From positions 1-64,000 of the forward strand of contig CALUPT010000002.1 in assembly GCA_944322715.1 (NCBI GenBank): 64,000 nt of DNA, written 5' to 3'. The notes below the pieces were generated by a model. That model did no database searches. It saw nothing but the letters and a program-made list of their open reading frames with translations, and had not been told where the DNA came from. Shown here in pieces: positions 26,717 through 35,847 of this stretch. The position numbers and the translations under genes are program-made. Within the stretch, counting starts at the first letter, position 1. Every line of letters begins with the position of its first letter. The DNA is from an uncultured Bacteroidales bacterium. Its GTDB lineage: Bacteria > Bacteroidota > Bacteroidia > Bacteroidales > UBA932.

Positions 26717-28304
26717 AGAATCCGTATTTCGCATAATTCAGGCCGAGCCTGTCATACATAGGAAGCATGGCGGACTTCACCCTTTCACGGAAATCATCCA
26801 GGTCGGTCCTGTCTTCACACCACGCCACTTCTGAAAGGGCGCAGTAACGAGGCAGTATCATCTGCTGCGCATGGTCGAACGTGGCGATGTACTCTGTCCA
26901 GAGATTGGCCTGCACTCCCGTGATATATTGTTTCTCATCCTCGGAAAGCTGGTCGTACGGATCAAAGGACCATGACTTTGAAAGCGGCACATACCCTCCG
27001 ATGGCAAGCGGCTCGCCGTTCTTCTTCGGGTCGCTGGTCTGGTAATAGTCGAGATAGAAATATGTGTTGGGAACCATGACCACATGGTTTCCCTGCTTTG
27101 CGGCACGGATACCGCCCGATGGGCCTCTCCATGACATCACCGTAGCCGTAGGGGTCACTCCCGCATCCAGAATCTCATCCCAGCCGATGATATGTCTGCC
27201 CTTCGCGTTCAGATGATTCTCTATGCGTTTCAGCAGATAGCCCTGCAGGTATGCCACATCCGTGATCCCTTCCGCCTTCATCCTTGCCTGGCAGTCAGGA
27301 CATTCCTTCCACCTCACGTACGGCACCTCATCGCCTCCGATATGGATATATTCTCCCGGGAACAGGTCGCACACCTCATCCAGCACATCCTCCAGAAACT
27401 CGAAAGTGCTCTCCTTTCCGACACAGAAAATCTCTTCGTTGACGCCCCATGAAGGCCACACTTCATAGCCTTCACCCTTGCAGCCCAACCACTGATAGCT
27501 GGCAAGGGCGGCCTCTGCATGTCCGGGCATCTCTATCTCTGGAATGATGGTGATATATCTGTCGGAAGCATATTTCACGATTTCCCTGATCTGTTTCTGG
27601 GAATAGAAACAGCCTTCCCCATAAGGAGTACCATCATACACGTTGCTGCCATGACGTCCGACTACAGTCTCCTTGCGCACCGAGCCGATTTCGGTCAGGA
27701 GCGGATATTTCTTTATTTCGATTCTCCACCCCTGGTCATCCGTCAGGTGCCAGTGGAAGGTATTGAGTTTGTGCAGGGCAAGAATATCGATGAATTTCTT
27801 GACCTCATCGACAGTGAAGAAATGGCGGCAGCAGTCCAGCATGCCCGACCTGTAGCCGAAATGAGGCCTGTCCTGCACCGTAAGTCCCGGCACCGTAAAA
27901 GGCCGGCCATCACCTCCGTCTGACTGAAGGAGAATCTGGGCGAGGGACTGCATTCCCCACCAGACCCCGGCAGGAGAGCCGCCGCGGATTACGACTCCGT
28001 TCTCCACGGAAACCTCGAGACCGTACTCCTCGGCCTCCATTGCATCATCGATATACAGCTTCACATCGGCTTTCTTCTCATTTCCGGTACGTACACCGGC
28101 TATCATCCCGTAAGAATCCCCCCATACATCCGCAAGGTTCTTCAAGGCCCGGGTCTGGCCGTAGAATGTCAATGTCCGGGGAAGTCTCACTACGGAACGG
28201 TTTTCCCGGATGGATACCGGCTGCGGGACTATGCTCACTGCAAAGGATGGCAAGGCTGCCATGAATACGGCGGCCGAAAGGATTATTGTCATTAAAGGTC
28301 TCAT
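26709..28304 (-). CDS. Beta-N-acetylhexosaminidase (GH20)
   Basis: A 531-residue exported glycoside hydrolase: signal peptide (residues 1-22), GH20b N-terminal domain, and a GH20 TIM barrel with the catalytic pair D325-E326 in HIGGDEVP. It removes terminal N-acetylglucosamine or N-acetylgalactosamine by substrate-assisted catalysis, on host mucin glycans or on cell-wall fragments. It is the first gene of a leftward operon (sensor-like protein, trkH, helicase). A TACATTTG box at 28331-28338 lies upstream as the probable -7 element. Confidence 0.95.
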   Translation of the reverse strand: MRPLMTIILSAAVFMAALPSFAVSIVPQPVSIRENRSVVRLPRTLTFYGQTRALKNLADVWGDSYGMIAGVRTGNEKKADVKLYIDDAMEAEEYGLEVSVENGVVIRGGSPAGVWWGMQSLAQILLQSDGGDGRPFTVPGLTVQDRPHFGYRSGMLDCCRHFFTVDEVKKFIDILALHKLNTFHWHLTDDQGWRIEIKKYPLLTEIGSVRKETVVGRHGSNVYDGTPYGEGCFYSQKQIREIVKYASDRYITIIPEIEMPGHAEAALASYQWLGCKGEGYEVWPSWGVNEEIFCVGKESTFEFLEDVLDEVCDLFPGEYIHIGGDEVPYVRWKECPDCQARMKAEGITDVAYLQGYLLKRIENHLNAKGRHIIGWDEILDAGVTPTATVMSWRGPSGGIRAAKQGNHVVMVPNTYFYLDYYQTSDPKKNGEPLAIGGYVPLSKSWSFDPYDQLSEDEKQYITGVQANLWTEYIATFDHAQQMILPRYCALSEVAWCEDRTDLDDFRERVKSAMLPMYDRLGLNYAKYGFYE

Positions 28305-28330
28305 GTCTGAAAAATTTTTCGTACAACCTA

Positions 28331-28362
28331 CAAATGTAGCGAATAACTCTCAAACTGAGAAA
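28331..28362 (-). promoter_or_regulatory. Probable promoter of the hexosaminidase operon
   Basis: On the minus strand TTTC (28359-28362), 20 bases, then TACATTTG (28331-28338). The -7 element fits the Bacteroidota consensus TAnnTTTG; the -33 element differs by one base from TTTG. It lies 27 bases before the start codon. Confidence 0.45.
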
Positions 28363-28442
28363 TTCCATGCAGCAATCCGCATAAATTTTCAGCATTTTGA
28401 CTTGTTCTTGCTATATTTGCTGCTGATTTGGAAATTTTTATC

Positions 28443-29534
28443 ATGAGAGTGTCCGCAATATCACACATCATCATTTCCATCATACTGTCCGTCAGTCTGA
28501 TGCAGACTTTGTCCGCACAGGAGAAGTTCGGCGGGAGCGTGGAATTCGACCGTACGGTCTGGGATTTCGGGGATGTGCTCCTGAGCGATGGAGCGCTTGA
28601 ATGCCAGTTCAGAATGAAGAACATCGGCAACAAACCGGTGGTGATCTACAATGTGACCACGACCTGCGGATGCACGGACGTGACATGGAGCCGGGAACCG
28701 GTCCAGCCGGGAAAGACAGCCACCATCTCGGCCACATACACCAACGATGAGGGGCCGTATCCGTTCGACAAGGCCCTGACCGCCCATATCTCAGGTGTCA
28801 GCAGGCCGGTCATACTCAGGATACGGGGAGTCAGCCACCAGAAAGAAGAGCCCCTCGAAGTCAGGTTCCCGGTGCACTACGGAAAGTTGGGACTGAAAAG
28901 CACCGAACTCAAATGCGGGAATCTCGAAATGGGGGGACACAAGAGCGAGGAGGCGCAGATAGCCAACATCGGGTCATCCCCGATGTCCGTTTCCTTTACC
29001 GGAGTCTCGGAAGGGCTTTCCCTTGAAGCCGTACCCAATCCGGTACCTGCAGGAAGCACCGCCACACTTCATTTCAGGGTCGATGCCGTGGATGGCATCT
29101 GGGGCAAGAACCATTACTACGCCACGCCGGTCATCGATGGCAGGCCTGTCGCCGGCAAACTGTCTGTATTCGCATTCACAAAGGCCAATTTCGACAACCT
29201 GACAAAGGAGCAGAGGGACAACGGTCCGAAGCCGATATTCAAGAGCAGCACCTATTCTTTCGGGAAAATAATACAGGGTACAAAGGTGACAGCCAGCTGG
29301 GAATTCACCAATATGGGCAGATCGGCATTCAAGGCCTACAAGATCGATGTGGATGCGGAAAGATTCACCCATACCCCGGTCCCGGAGGTAACGGCGAACT
29401 CCAAAGGCAGTTTCAGCGTCACCCTCGACACCACGGGCATGCCGAAGGGAGAGACGCTTGTCATAGTGACGCTCACCACCAACTCGCCGGTAAGGCCTAT
29501 AGTGAACCTGTTCATAACCGGTTGGATCGAATAG
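28443..29534 (+). CDS. Exported DUF1573 protein
   Basis: A 363-residue protein with a signal peptide (cleavage after about residue 25, SLMQTLSA-QE) and at least two Ig-like DUF1573 modules. The first (FDRTVWDFGDVLL...NVTTTCGCTDVTW) holds the family's TTCGCT motif; the last begins STYSFGKIIQG. DUF1573 proteins are typical of Bacteroidetes and of unknown function. The ATG at 28443 is chosen over a TTG 15 bases upstream. A TATATTTG box lies at 28412-28419. The transporter gene starts one base after its stop, so the two are co-transcribed. Confidence 0.88.
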   Translation: MRVSAISHIIISIILSVSLMQTLSAQEKFGGSVEFDRTVWDFGDVLLSDGALECQFRMKNIGNKPVVIYNVTTTCGCTDVTWSREPVQPGKTATISATYTNDEGPYPFDKALTAHISGVSRPVILRIRGVSHQKEEPLEVRFPVHYGKLGLKSTELKCGNLEMGGHKSEEAQIANIGSSPMSVSFTGVSEGLSLEAVPNPVPAGSTATLHFRVDAVDGIWGKNHYYATPVIDGRPVAGKLSVFAFTKANFDNLTKEQRDNGPKPIFKSSTYSFGKIIQGTKVTASWEFTNMGRSAFKAYKIDVDAERFTHTPVPEVTANSKGSFSVTLDTTGMPKGETLVIVTLTTNSPVRPIVNLFITGWIE

Positions 29535-29535
29535 G

Positions 29536-30849
29536 ATGCTGCATCTGCTCACGGATACCCTGCGCAATTCAGTGCTTATCACGGGCATCGTCATTATCAT
29601 GATGATGATGATCGAATCGTTCAATATAGAGTCGCACGGCCGGCTTTTCAGCAAGGTGAAAGGAAGCAGCCTGAGACAGGTGATCCTCGCATCGGTCCTC
29701 GGATCGATCCCTGGATGCATCGGAGGATTCGCTACGGTATCCCTGTACTCCAGACGGCTGCTGAGTTTCGGTGCGCTGACAGCCATGATGATAGCTTCAT
29801 CCGGAGATGAAGCCTTCGTCATGCTTGCCATGATGCCGGACAGGGCGCTGTGGATATTCGCCATCCTGTTTGCCGTAGCGGTATTCTCCGGAGTGGCAAT
29901 CGACCGGATAACAAAGACATGTCATCCTGAACAATCCGCAAACTGTCATCCTGAACAATCCGTAAACTGTCATCCTGAACAATCCGTAAACTGTCATCCT
30001 GAGCGTAGCGAAGGATCTGCGGAAGATGCCAATCCAGATTCTTCGCTGCCGCTCAGAATGACATCACAGCCGCTCAGAATGACATCACCGCAAACCGGAA
30101 TGACGGCACAACCGCCCGGAATGACGGCACCGCAAACCGAAATGACAGCAAAAGGAAAGGAAGGTCCGATGGCAGAAAAGGACGGGACAAAACCGGAACC
30201 GGAAAGACAGACAGATCCGGCAGAGAAGCCTGCCGGGCAGGATACGGAACGGCGCAGCCTGACGTGGCGGAGAATCGTGCTGACAGCGGTCATCATCCTC
30301 TTTGCCGTCGCCCTCGCCGCAGGATGGATGGAGCACGATCACGCAGTCCCTGAGACCGGAAAGATCCGGCTCGATCTCCTGAGCGAATGGTGGATGAACC
30401 TGATTTTCGCCATACTGTGCATCATAATGCTGATAATCCTCTGTTTCAGGAGCGACAGGTTCATCAAGGAGACCCTGTGGCATCATGTCCTGCAGAAACA
30501 TCTGCCGAACATATTCGCATGGACATTCGGAGTGCTTCTGCTGATCGGGATACTGTCCGAATATATAGACCTCGACAGATGGGTCAGCGACAACACGGCC
30601 CTCATGATACTGCTTGCAGTGGCAATCGGAATCATACCCGAATCAGGACCGCACCTGATCTTCGTTACCATGTATGCAAGCGGAATAGTTCCGCTCCCTG
30701 TCCTTCTCGCCAGCAGTATCTCCCAGGACGGACACTCCTCCCTTCCGCTTCTGGCCGAAGACAAAAGGAGTTTCGTCTATGCGAAACTCCTCAACTGCAT
30801 CATCGCCCTCATTGTCGGATTCGGCACTATGCTTCTTTTTCAGTCATAG
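29536..30849 (+). CDS. Putative manganese/arsenic-type efflux membrane protein with in-frame repeat insertion
   Basis: A 437-residue membrane protein. The two halves, about residues 1-127 and 235-437, are hydrophobic with four or more membrane segments each, and match a Bacteroidetes family annotated as putative manganese transporter or arsenic efflux protein (IESFNIES, SGDEAFVML, IPESGPHLIF, SQDGHSSLPLL). Between them lies a hydrophilic loop. Residues about 129-206 of the loop are translated from an intergenic repeat family, with CHPEQSVN repeated, then CHPERSEGSAED and several RMT/GMTA units. The 24-base repeat period keeps the frame open. The ion carried is inferred from the family only. 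Its end overlaps the convergent PCMD gene by 10 bases. Confidence 0.8.
   Translation: MLHLLTDTLRNSVLITGIVIIMMMMIESFNIESHGRLFSKVKGSSLRQVILASVLGSIPGCIGGFATVSLYSRRLLSFGALTAMMIASSGDEAFVMLAMMPDRALWIFAILFAVAVFSGVAIDRITKTCHPEQSANCHPEQSVNCHPEQSVNCHPERSEGSAEDANPDSSLPLRMTSQPLRMTSPQTGMTAQPPGMTAPQTEMTAKGKEGPMAEKDGTKPEPERQTDPAEKPAGQDTERRSLTWRRIVLTAVIILFAVALAAGWMEHDHAVPETGKIRLDLLSEWWMNLIFAILCIIMLIILCFRSDRFIKETLWHHVLQKHLPNIFAWTFGVLLLIGILSEYIDLDRWVSDNTALMILLAVAIGIIPESGPHLIFVTMYASGIVPLPVLLASSISQDGHSSLPLLAEDKRSFVYAKLLNCIIALIVGFGTMLLFQS
29920..30152. repeat. Intergenic repeat element inserted inside a gene
   Basis: Three tandem 24-base units beginning TGTCATCCTGAACAATCCG at 29920, 29944 and 29968, then a fourth arm TGTCATCCTGAGCGTAGCG... 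at 29992 ending GGATCT, a short centre, and the opposite arm AGATTCTTCGCTG...CAGAATGACA (30036-30063). Further partial arms follow to about 30152. This is the same family as at 33375, 37141, 54837 and 62298. Here all of it is read as protein. Confidence 0.8.
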
Positions 30850-32504
30850 ATGAACTCGAACTCATCCACGTACATGACGGAACCGACACCTCCGGTGAAA
30901 TAATTGCCGAGATAGCTCGCACACGCGATGACTATCGCATATTTCGGAGTTGCATCCGGTCTCCAGTATTCCAGTTCCAGATTGAATTCCCTGTACTGCC
31001 CGCCGGTATCATCGGAGCTCTCGTACTTGGCGTATGCGATGATATCCTCGTTGGCCTGGGTCTGGTCAAAGAAAATGCCGTTTGCAGTATCCACGGTGAA
31101 CGGATTATCCATATCTGTCAATATGACCAGAATCTGGCATTTGTCCATCTGCCCCTTCAGGCTCTCATACGGAGGGTCTGCTTCTCCGATTTCTACCGGA
31201 GAATAGGAATAATAGCCTTTCAGAGCCCTTGGTCTGGCAGTAAACGGAGTTCCCCAGTTCAACAGCGCACCGAGACCGCCACCCGCGCTCACTTTGAGGA
31301 ACTCTCCCGTATAGAGATTGCCGGCCGCAAACTTCCCGACCTTCATGCTCTGCAATTTCGCTGCGGCAGTGTTGTCAGGATCCGAAGTCGCGAGGAAAGA
31401 ATATTCAGGCTGGGTAGGGTTGGTCCCGCCCAGAAAACCTGTCCCGCCGTTGGCTGTATCCCATATCTTCACTGAAGAACTTGCATTTGGATACCATGAC
31501 CCTGAATTATCCTCTTTGGAATTCCACCACTGGTCAAATCCCATATTCTCTATCTGGTCAGGAGTACCTGTCGTGAAAGCTACAGGGCTGCTCTGCGCAT
31601 CTTCCGTACAGACCCTGACCTCATAGGCTGTGCCTGCGGCAAGCCGCTCTGCAGTCTCATCGGCTGTATCCCCTCCGGGTATGGATGCGGTTATTACAAG
31701 ACCATCGACGGAAATATCATCGATCCTGGTCCACTGCTCCGCCCCCTGCTGTCTGTACTCGATATACGGAGTCCCTGTCCCGTCGTATGATGCCTCGACA
31801 TCAGCGTGATAGCACCAGGCATTTACGGACGAGACCGACAGGTCGACTTTCTTCTTTACCACCGACATTGTCCATACAATCTCCTCTCCTCTGTCAAGTA
31901 CCGTGAAACGTCTCTGGAGCAGACAGTTGAGTTGCATTGGAAACGAACATTCACGGGTCTTTTCCACCATCTCCCAATTCTCAAGTTCATAGCCTGTCGT
32001 CGATATCACCTCCGAACCTTCCGCCTCAAGCTTCATATCCGTGATGTTCACACTGGACAGGTCCTGCACATCCGACACATACACAGTAACATCCCTGTCC
32101 TTTACATTGAACGATGCCTCTCCCGCCTGGTTGTCGCAGCGGACATATCTCTCGATGCTCTGCGAGGCCGACACCGTCCATTCATAATCCTGGTATATGC
32201 TCAGCACAAACTTCTTGGGATAGGTCAGGTCAAGCACCGTGCCCGGCACAGGGAAATCCGGACAGGATGCGCCATCCGTCATTGCCGCCGACATCACTTT
32301 CACCGCAGAAATGTCCGCAACCTCATCAAGTTCGATGGTGACTGTCCTTGTATTCTCATCTATCGTCACCGACTTCTGGCCATCCACCTCGAATGCCGTG
32401 ATATTCGCCCTCGCCCTCGGATATGACATGTCATTGTCAATAAGACAGGACTGCATGGAAGCGAGGATGCAGAAAGAGAGAAATATATTCTTGAGATATC
32501 CCAT
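30840..32504 (-). CDS. PCMD-domain surface lipoprotein
   Basis: A 554-residue lipoprotein (lipobox SMQSC near residue 20). The N-terminal half has Ig/fibronectin-like beta modules, one with AEWTRI- and YEVRVCTEDAQ-like features. The C-terminal 240 residues are a PCMD (putative carbohydrate metabolism) domain, starting MGFDQWWNSK and ending SVMYVDEFEFIYD. PCMD is known from Bacteroidetes secreted proteins; the name reflects context, not shown activity. The ATG at 32504 begins one base past the barrel gene's stop, so it is the last gene of that unit. Confidence 0.82.
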   Translation of the reverse strand: MGYLKNIFLSFCILASMQSCLIDNDMSYPRARANITAFEVDGQKSVTIDENTRTVTIELDEVADISAVKVMSAAMTDGASCPDFPVPGTVLDLTYPKKFVLSIYQDYEWTVSASQSIERYVRCDNQAGEASFNVKDRDVTVYVSDVQDLSSVNITDMKLEAEGSEVISTTGYELENWEMVEKTRECSFPMQLNCLLQRRFTVLDRGEEIVWTMSVVKKKVDLSVSSVNAWCYHADVEASYDGTGTPYIEYRQQGAEQWTRIDDISVDGLVITASIPGGDTADETAERLAAGTAYEVRVCTEDAQSSPVAFTTGTPDQIENMGFDQWWNSKEDNSGSWYPNASSSVKIWDTANGGTGFLGGTNPTQPEYSFLATSDPDNTAAAKLQSMKVGKFAAGNLYTGEFLKVSAGGGLGALLNWGTPFTARPRALKGYYSYSPVEIGEADPPYESLKGQMDKCQILVILTDMDNPFTVDTANGIFFDQTQANEDIIAYAKYESSDDTGGQYREFNLELEYWRPDATPKYAIVIACASYLGNYFTGGVGSVMYVDEFEFIYD

Positions 32505-32505
32505 A

Positions 32506-33342
32506 CTATTCACTGATTTTCTTCATTCTGTGCGCCCCGGTAGGGATGTAGAATGAAAGTCCGAAATTGATTGCAAGCAGGTTGATCTTGAAATTGACGC
32601 CGTTTCTCTCCATCTCGCTCCGCTCCACCCGGTTGGTAACCTGCTCCACTTTCTGGTAGTTGAATCCGAGCAGGCCGACAGACACCTCGAGCGCCACTTC
32701 ATTAGTCACGAATGCCGAAATGCCGGGCACCACTCCCACCTCGAACTGGTAGATGTCCTGGTATGTACCTGTCTTGTAAGGCTCTTCCAACACCTCATCG
32801 AACCCTGCCTTATAGGACTCGGACTGGCCGTAGCCTCCGGTCAGACGAAGTTCCGTAAACATCGCGAACCTCTTGCTCTGACCGAACGGAATATAGTTCC
32901 TCAGGGTTACGGCCCCGGTATATGACTGTTTCAGATAGTTGAAATTCCCGACCGAAAGGGAAAGCGCATCCGAGAGAGACAGATCCAGATTCCCCAGTCC
33001 GAGAGAAGACCGATCATAGTCGAACCTGGCTCCCACGGCAAGGTTGTCGCGGATGAAATAGGACACCTGAGGGGCGATACCGAAAGACATCAGGTTTCCC
33101 TGGAAATTCTGGATCAGGGAAAAGAGCATCTGATAGCCGGTATCGTTCATGCCGTTTCCGAAACTGTAGTTGTTATAGGAGAATGACGCTCCCGCCCCGA
33201 CAGTCCCGGCAGGTATGAACACGCTGGAACTTTTGCCTATTCCCCTGTCGAACGGCTCCACGGGCTTCTTTTCCCTGCCTGCAGCCTGCAGGGTCAGGGT
33301 AACGGCACCGAGCAGCAATATGAATGACAATATTCTTTTCAT
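32506..33342 (-). CDS. Outer-membrane beta-barrel protein
   Basis: A 278-residue protein with a signal peptide (cleaved near residue 20, LQAAG-REKK) and alternating hydrophobic/polar strands ending in an aromatic-rich last strand (INFGLSFYIPTG). A Gly/Asn-rich loop sits near residues 50-65. It is the size of an 8- to 12-strand barrel and shares no motif I can name. It lies between DUF4493 and PCMD lipoprotein genes, one base from the latter, so it may anchor or export those lipoproteins; that is inference from position. Confidence 0.75.
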   Translation of the reverse strand: MKRILSFILLLGAVTLTLQAAGREKKPVEPFDRGIGKSSSVFIPAGTVGAGASFSYNNYSFGNGMNDTGYQMLFSLIQNFQGNLMSFGIAPQVSYFIRDNLAVGARFDYDRSSLGLGNLDLSLSDALSLSVGNFNYLKQSYTGAVTLRNYIPFGQSKRFAMFTELRLTGGYGQSESYKAGFDEVLEEPYKTGTYQDIYQFEVGVVPGISAFVTNEVALEVSVGLLGFNYQKVEQVTNRVERSEMERNGVNFKINLLAINFGLSFYIPTGAHRMKKISE

Positions 33343-33374
33343 TACACCAATGTTTTTTCTTTTTCTTTATCAGC

Positions 33375-33565
33375 AGATCCTTCACTCCGCCTGCGGCTAC
33401 GTTCAGGATGACATAACCCATCGTTCAGGATGACAAGCCCCGTCTTGCCGTCATTTGGACTTGCCCGTTCAGGATGACAGTAAAGGCATGACTTACTTGT
33501 CATTCTGAGCAGACCTTTGTCATTCTGAGCAGACCTTTGTCATTCTGAGCGTCAGCGAAGAATCT
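33375..33565. repeat. Inverted-arm repeat element (copy 2)
   Basis: The left arm begins AGATCCTTCACTCCGCC, and the right arm TGTCATTCTGAGCGTCAGCG ends AATCT at 33565. The outer right arm is tandemly repeated (TGTCATTCTGAGCAGACCT at period 21 near 33500-33540). It ends 3 bases before the stop codon of the gene at 33569-35785. Confidence 0.8.
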
Positions 33566-33568
33566 GCA

Positions 33569-35785
33569 TCAGTCCAGTTCCGCCGGGTCATACACAAAGG
33601 AGAACTCATCCAGATAGAGGGTGCTGCCCACTCCTCCGGTGAAATAGTCCCCGTACTTGCTGGCCGCCGCCACTATCACGATATATTTCGGAGTCCTCGT
33701 CCTGTCACGGTATTCCAGTTCCAAGGTAAACGGCTGATAACCGTCCGTCTTCCCGAGATCCAGGGAAGCATACGCGATGATATGCTCATCATTCTGCACA
33801 TCCACGAATGTCCCTGCAGAAGTGTCGATTCTAAACGGAGCATCCCAGTCTGTCAATATAAACTGTATCCGCCCTATATCTGTCTGCCCTTTCATATCAG
33901 TATACGGACCTTTCGCGACATCAATAGCGACAGGTCTGTAATCATAGAATCCTTTCAGAGCAAGAGGTCTTGAAGAGAACAGGACTCCCCATTCAAGAGC
34001 TGCTCCTGACGGGATAATGCCACCGACCGTTCCTTCAAATATGCCGGTATATATGTTACCGGCAGCAAGACCTACTACAGGAGCACTCAGCGTCGTCAAT
34101 TTGGCCGCGCTCTTGTTTTCTCCGGTTACAGCAAGATTGGAAGTCTCCTGCGTAGTCGGGACGATATTAAAACTTGCAGAACCAGGATTGGCTGAGTCCC
34201 ATATCTTATAATCAGCACTTGCATTCGGCATAGGAGCCTTCCCTTCCATATACCATTTGTCAAAGCTCATATTATGAAGTACCTGCTCAGTCTCTGTAGT
34301 GAACTGCACAGGCTGATTCTCTCTAAATGCAGCTGTCACAGCCCTGTACTCATACTGCGTACCTGCTGCAAGTCCGTGAAGCTCAGCCTCGAATGTCTTT
34401 GCTTCAGCATTCACGGTCACATCTGCATCCACATTCGTCCATTCTTCATCACCCGTCCTGTACTGGAACCCGAGCCCCTCCGGCTGTTCCTCCGTAAGCC
34501 AGCGGCCGGATAAATCCGCAAATCTCGCCCATGCGTTCGCTGCCAATGCCTCCACCACCGGCAGGACTTCGAACCGGATTTCAGCGGTCTGCTCTCCCCC
34601 TGCCTCGTTCTGCACGAAAATTTCAAAACTGTACGAACCTGCCGGAAGGGATGCGAAGAATTCCGTGAAATCTATTTCCGCATTCAAGGTCTCTGCAGTA
34701 ACCGCAGAAGCGGCAATCCCGAGACCGGACAGCATAGCCAACGTCTCCCCGTCCGCATTGACCAGTTCCGTTTCTTCAGGCAACCCGGCTTCACCAAGGC
34801 CAGTATCCTTGTTTATAAGCATTACAGAAGCTGCAGGTTTTTTCAGGTCGACATAAACGATTTTAGGTGAAGCGTCACCCGCATAGAAAGAACCTCCGTC
34901 CACGGCCGAGAAAGAGTCTGTGATTTCCGGTATATCCTGCACCGTGAAGTCCAGAAGGATGTCATGCTCCTTCTCTGTCATAGAATCATCTACAACAATG
35001 GTAATCGCCGCACCTCCTTCAGGCTGCTTCTCTGCCACACTGAACGAGAAAGCATAATGCTGTTTCGCCTTGACATCCGTATATGTCTGCGTCAGGGGGC
35101 TGAACACCCGGCCATCATTGCCCGTCAGGGAAAGAGAATATGTCAATGTCCCTGTCACTGCAAAATATCCGGTCTTCCCGGTCGCCGGTACCGTCTCCCC
35201 GTCTCCTGACGCGGAAGCAGCCCCGTCAGACCCATCGCCTGCAGCATCGGCAACAGCGTCCGACTTGCCGAACTCCAGGGATGACACCCCGTTGCTTACA
35301 GTCAGTACATAGCTGCTGAAATTGTCCTGGATATCCTGAGAAAACTCCGCAGTGACCATCACGGCTTCAAGGGTAAGGGTCATCTCCAAGGTCTCTACCG
35401 TGCCCCTCCTTACCGTAAACTCCTTCGCCGCTGAATAGAAAGGGGTGTCGAATGCAGCGGCCCCATCCGACAGGGACAGCCCGCTTGTGGCCACTGCCCT
35501 GTATTGTCCCGTAGACAGGGAGACAGGTTCCGTCACCTGAGAACAGTCATCGGTCTGGTATGCCACCTCACCGGCAGCATCATAGATGGTCAAGGCTATC
35601 GCATCCGATGTCCCTGCCTTTGTAGCGGCAGAAACAGCGGATGCCGTGATATCCACATCATCCACAGAAGAGTCCCTGGCCACGCTGATGTCGACATATC
35701 CATATCCCTCCGGCTCTGCCGTCTGTGTGCATGACAGCACGGCCAGGGCAAGGACAGCCGACATAATATTTCTGATTCTTGTCAT
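33569..35785 (-). CDS. DUF4493/PCMD surface lipoprotein
   Basis: A 738-residue lipoprotein (lipobox AVLSC near residue 19). Domains in order: DUF4493-type beta domain (about 25-250), further Ig-like or fibronectin-like modules (about 270-490, with NAEAKTFEAELHGLAAGTQ), and a C-terminal PCMD domain (about 500-738, beginning MSFDKWYMEGK and ending STLYLDEFSFVYD). Residues 180-205 are a Gly/Ser/Ala/Asp-rich linker. It resembles both neighbours at 30840 and 37285. Surface exposure and adhesion or glycan binding are inferred from the domain types. Confidence 0.85.
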   Translation of the reverse strand: MTRIRNIMSAVLALAVLSCTQTAEPEGYGYVDISVARDSSVDDVDITASAVSAATKAGTSDAIALTIYDAAGEVAYQTDDCSQVTEPVSLSTGQYRAVATSGLSLSDGAAAFDTPFYSAAKEFTVRRGTVETLEMTLTLEAVMVTAEFSQDIQDNFSSYVLTVSNGVSSLEFGKSDAVADAAGDGSDGAASASGDGETVPATGKTGYFAVTGTLTYSLSLTGNDGRVFSPLTQTYTDVKAKQHYAFSFSVAEKQPEGGAAITIVVDDSMTEKEHDILLDFTVQDIPEITDSFSAVDGGSFYAGDASPKIVYVDLKKPAASVMLINKDTGLGEAGLPEETELVNADGETLAMLSGLGIAASAVTAETLNAEIDFTEFFASLPAGSYSFEIFVQNEAGGEQTAEIRFEVLPVVEALAANAWARFADLSGRWLTEEQPEGLGFQYRTGDEEWTNVDADVTVNAEAKTFEAELHGLAAGTQYEYRAVTAAFRENQPVQFTTETEQVLHNMSFDKWYMEGKAPMPNASADYKIWDSANPGSASFNIVPTTQETSNLAVTGENKSAAKLTTLSAPVVGLAAGNIYTGIFEGTVGGIIPSGAALEWGVLFSSRPLALKGFYDYRPVAIDVAKGPYTDMKGQTDIGRIQFILTDWDAPFRIDTSAGTFVDVQNDEHIIAYASLDLGKTDGYQPFTLELEYRDRTRTPKYIVIVAAASKYGDYFTGGVGSTLYLDEFSFVYDPAELD

Positions 35786-35847
35786 ATCTGTCTGTATTTA
35801 ACTCTTTTCCGGAATCGAATCCATTGTCTTGTCCGCAATGGTGGCAA

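Noticed and set aside
33375-33565. CRISPR array
   Set aside because: The tandem units are adjacent without unique spacers and belong to the dispersed inverted-arm repeat family; no cas genes are present.
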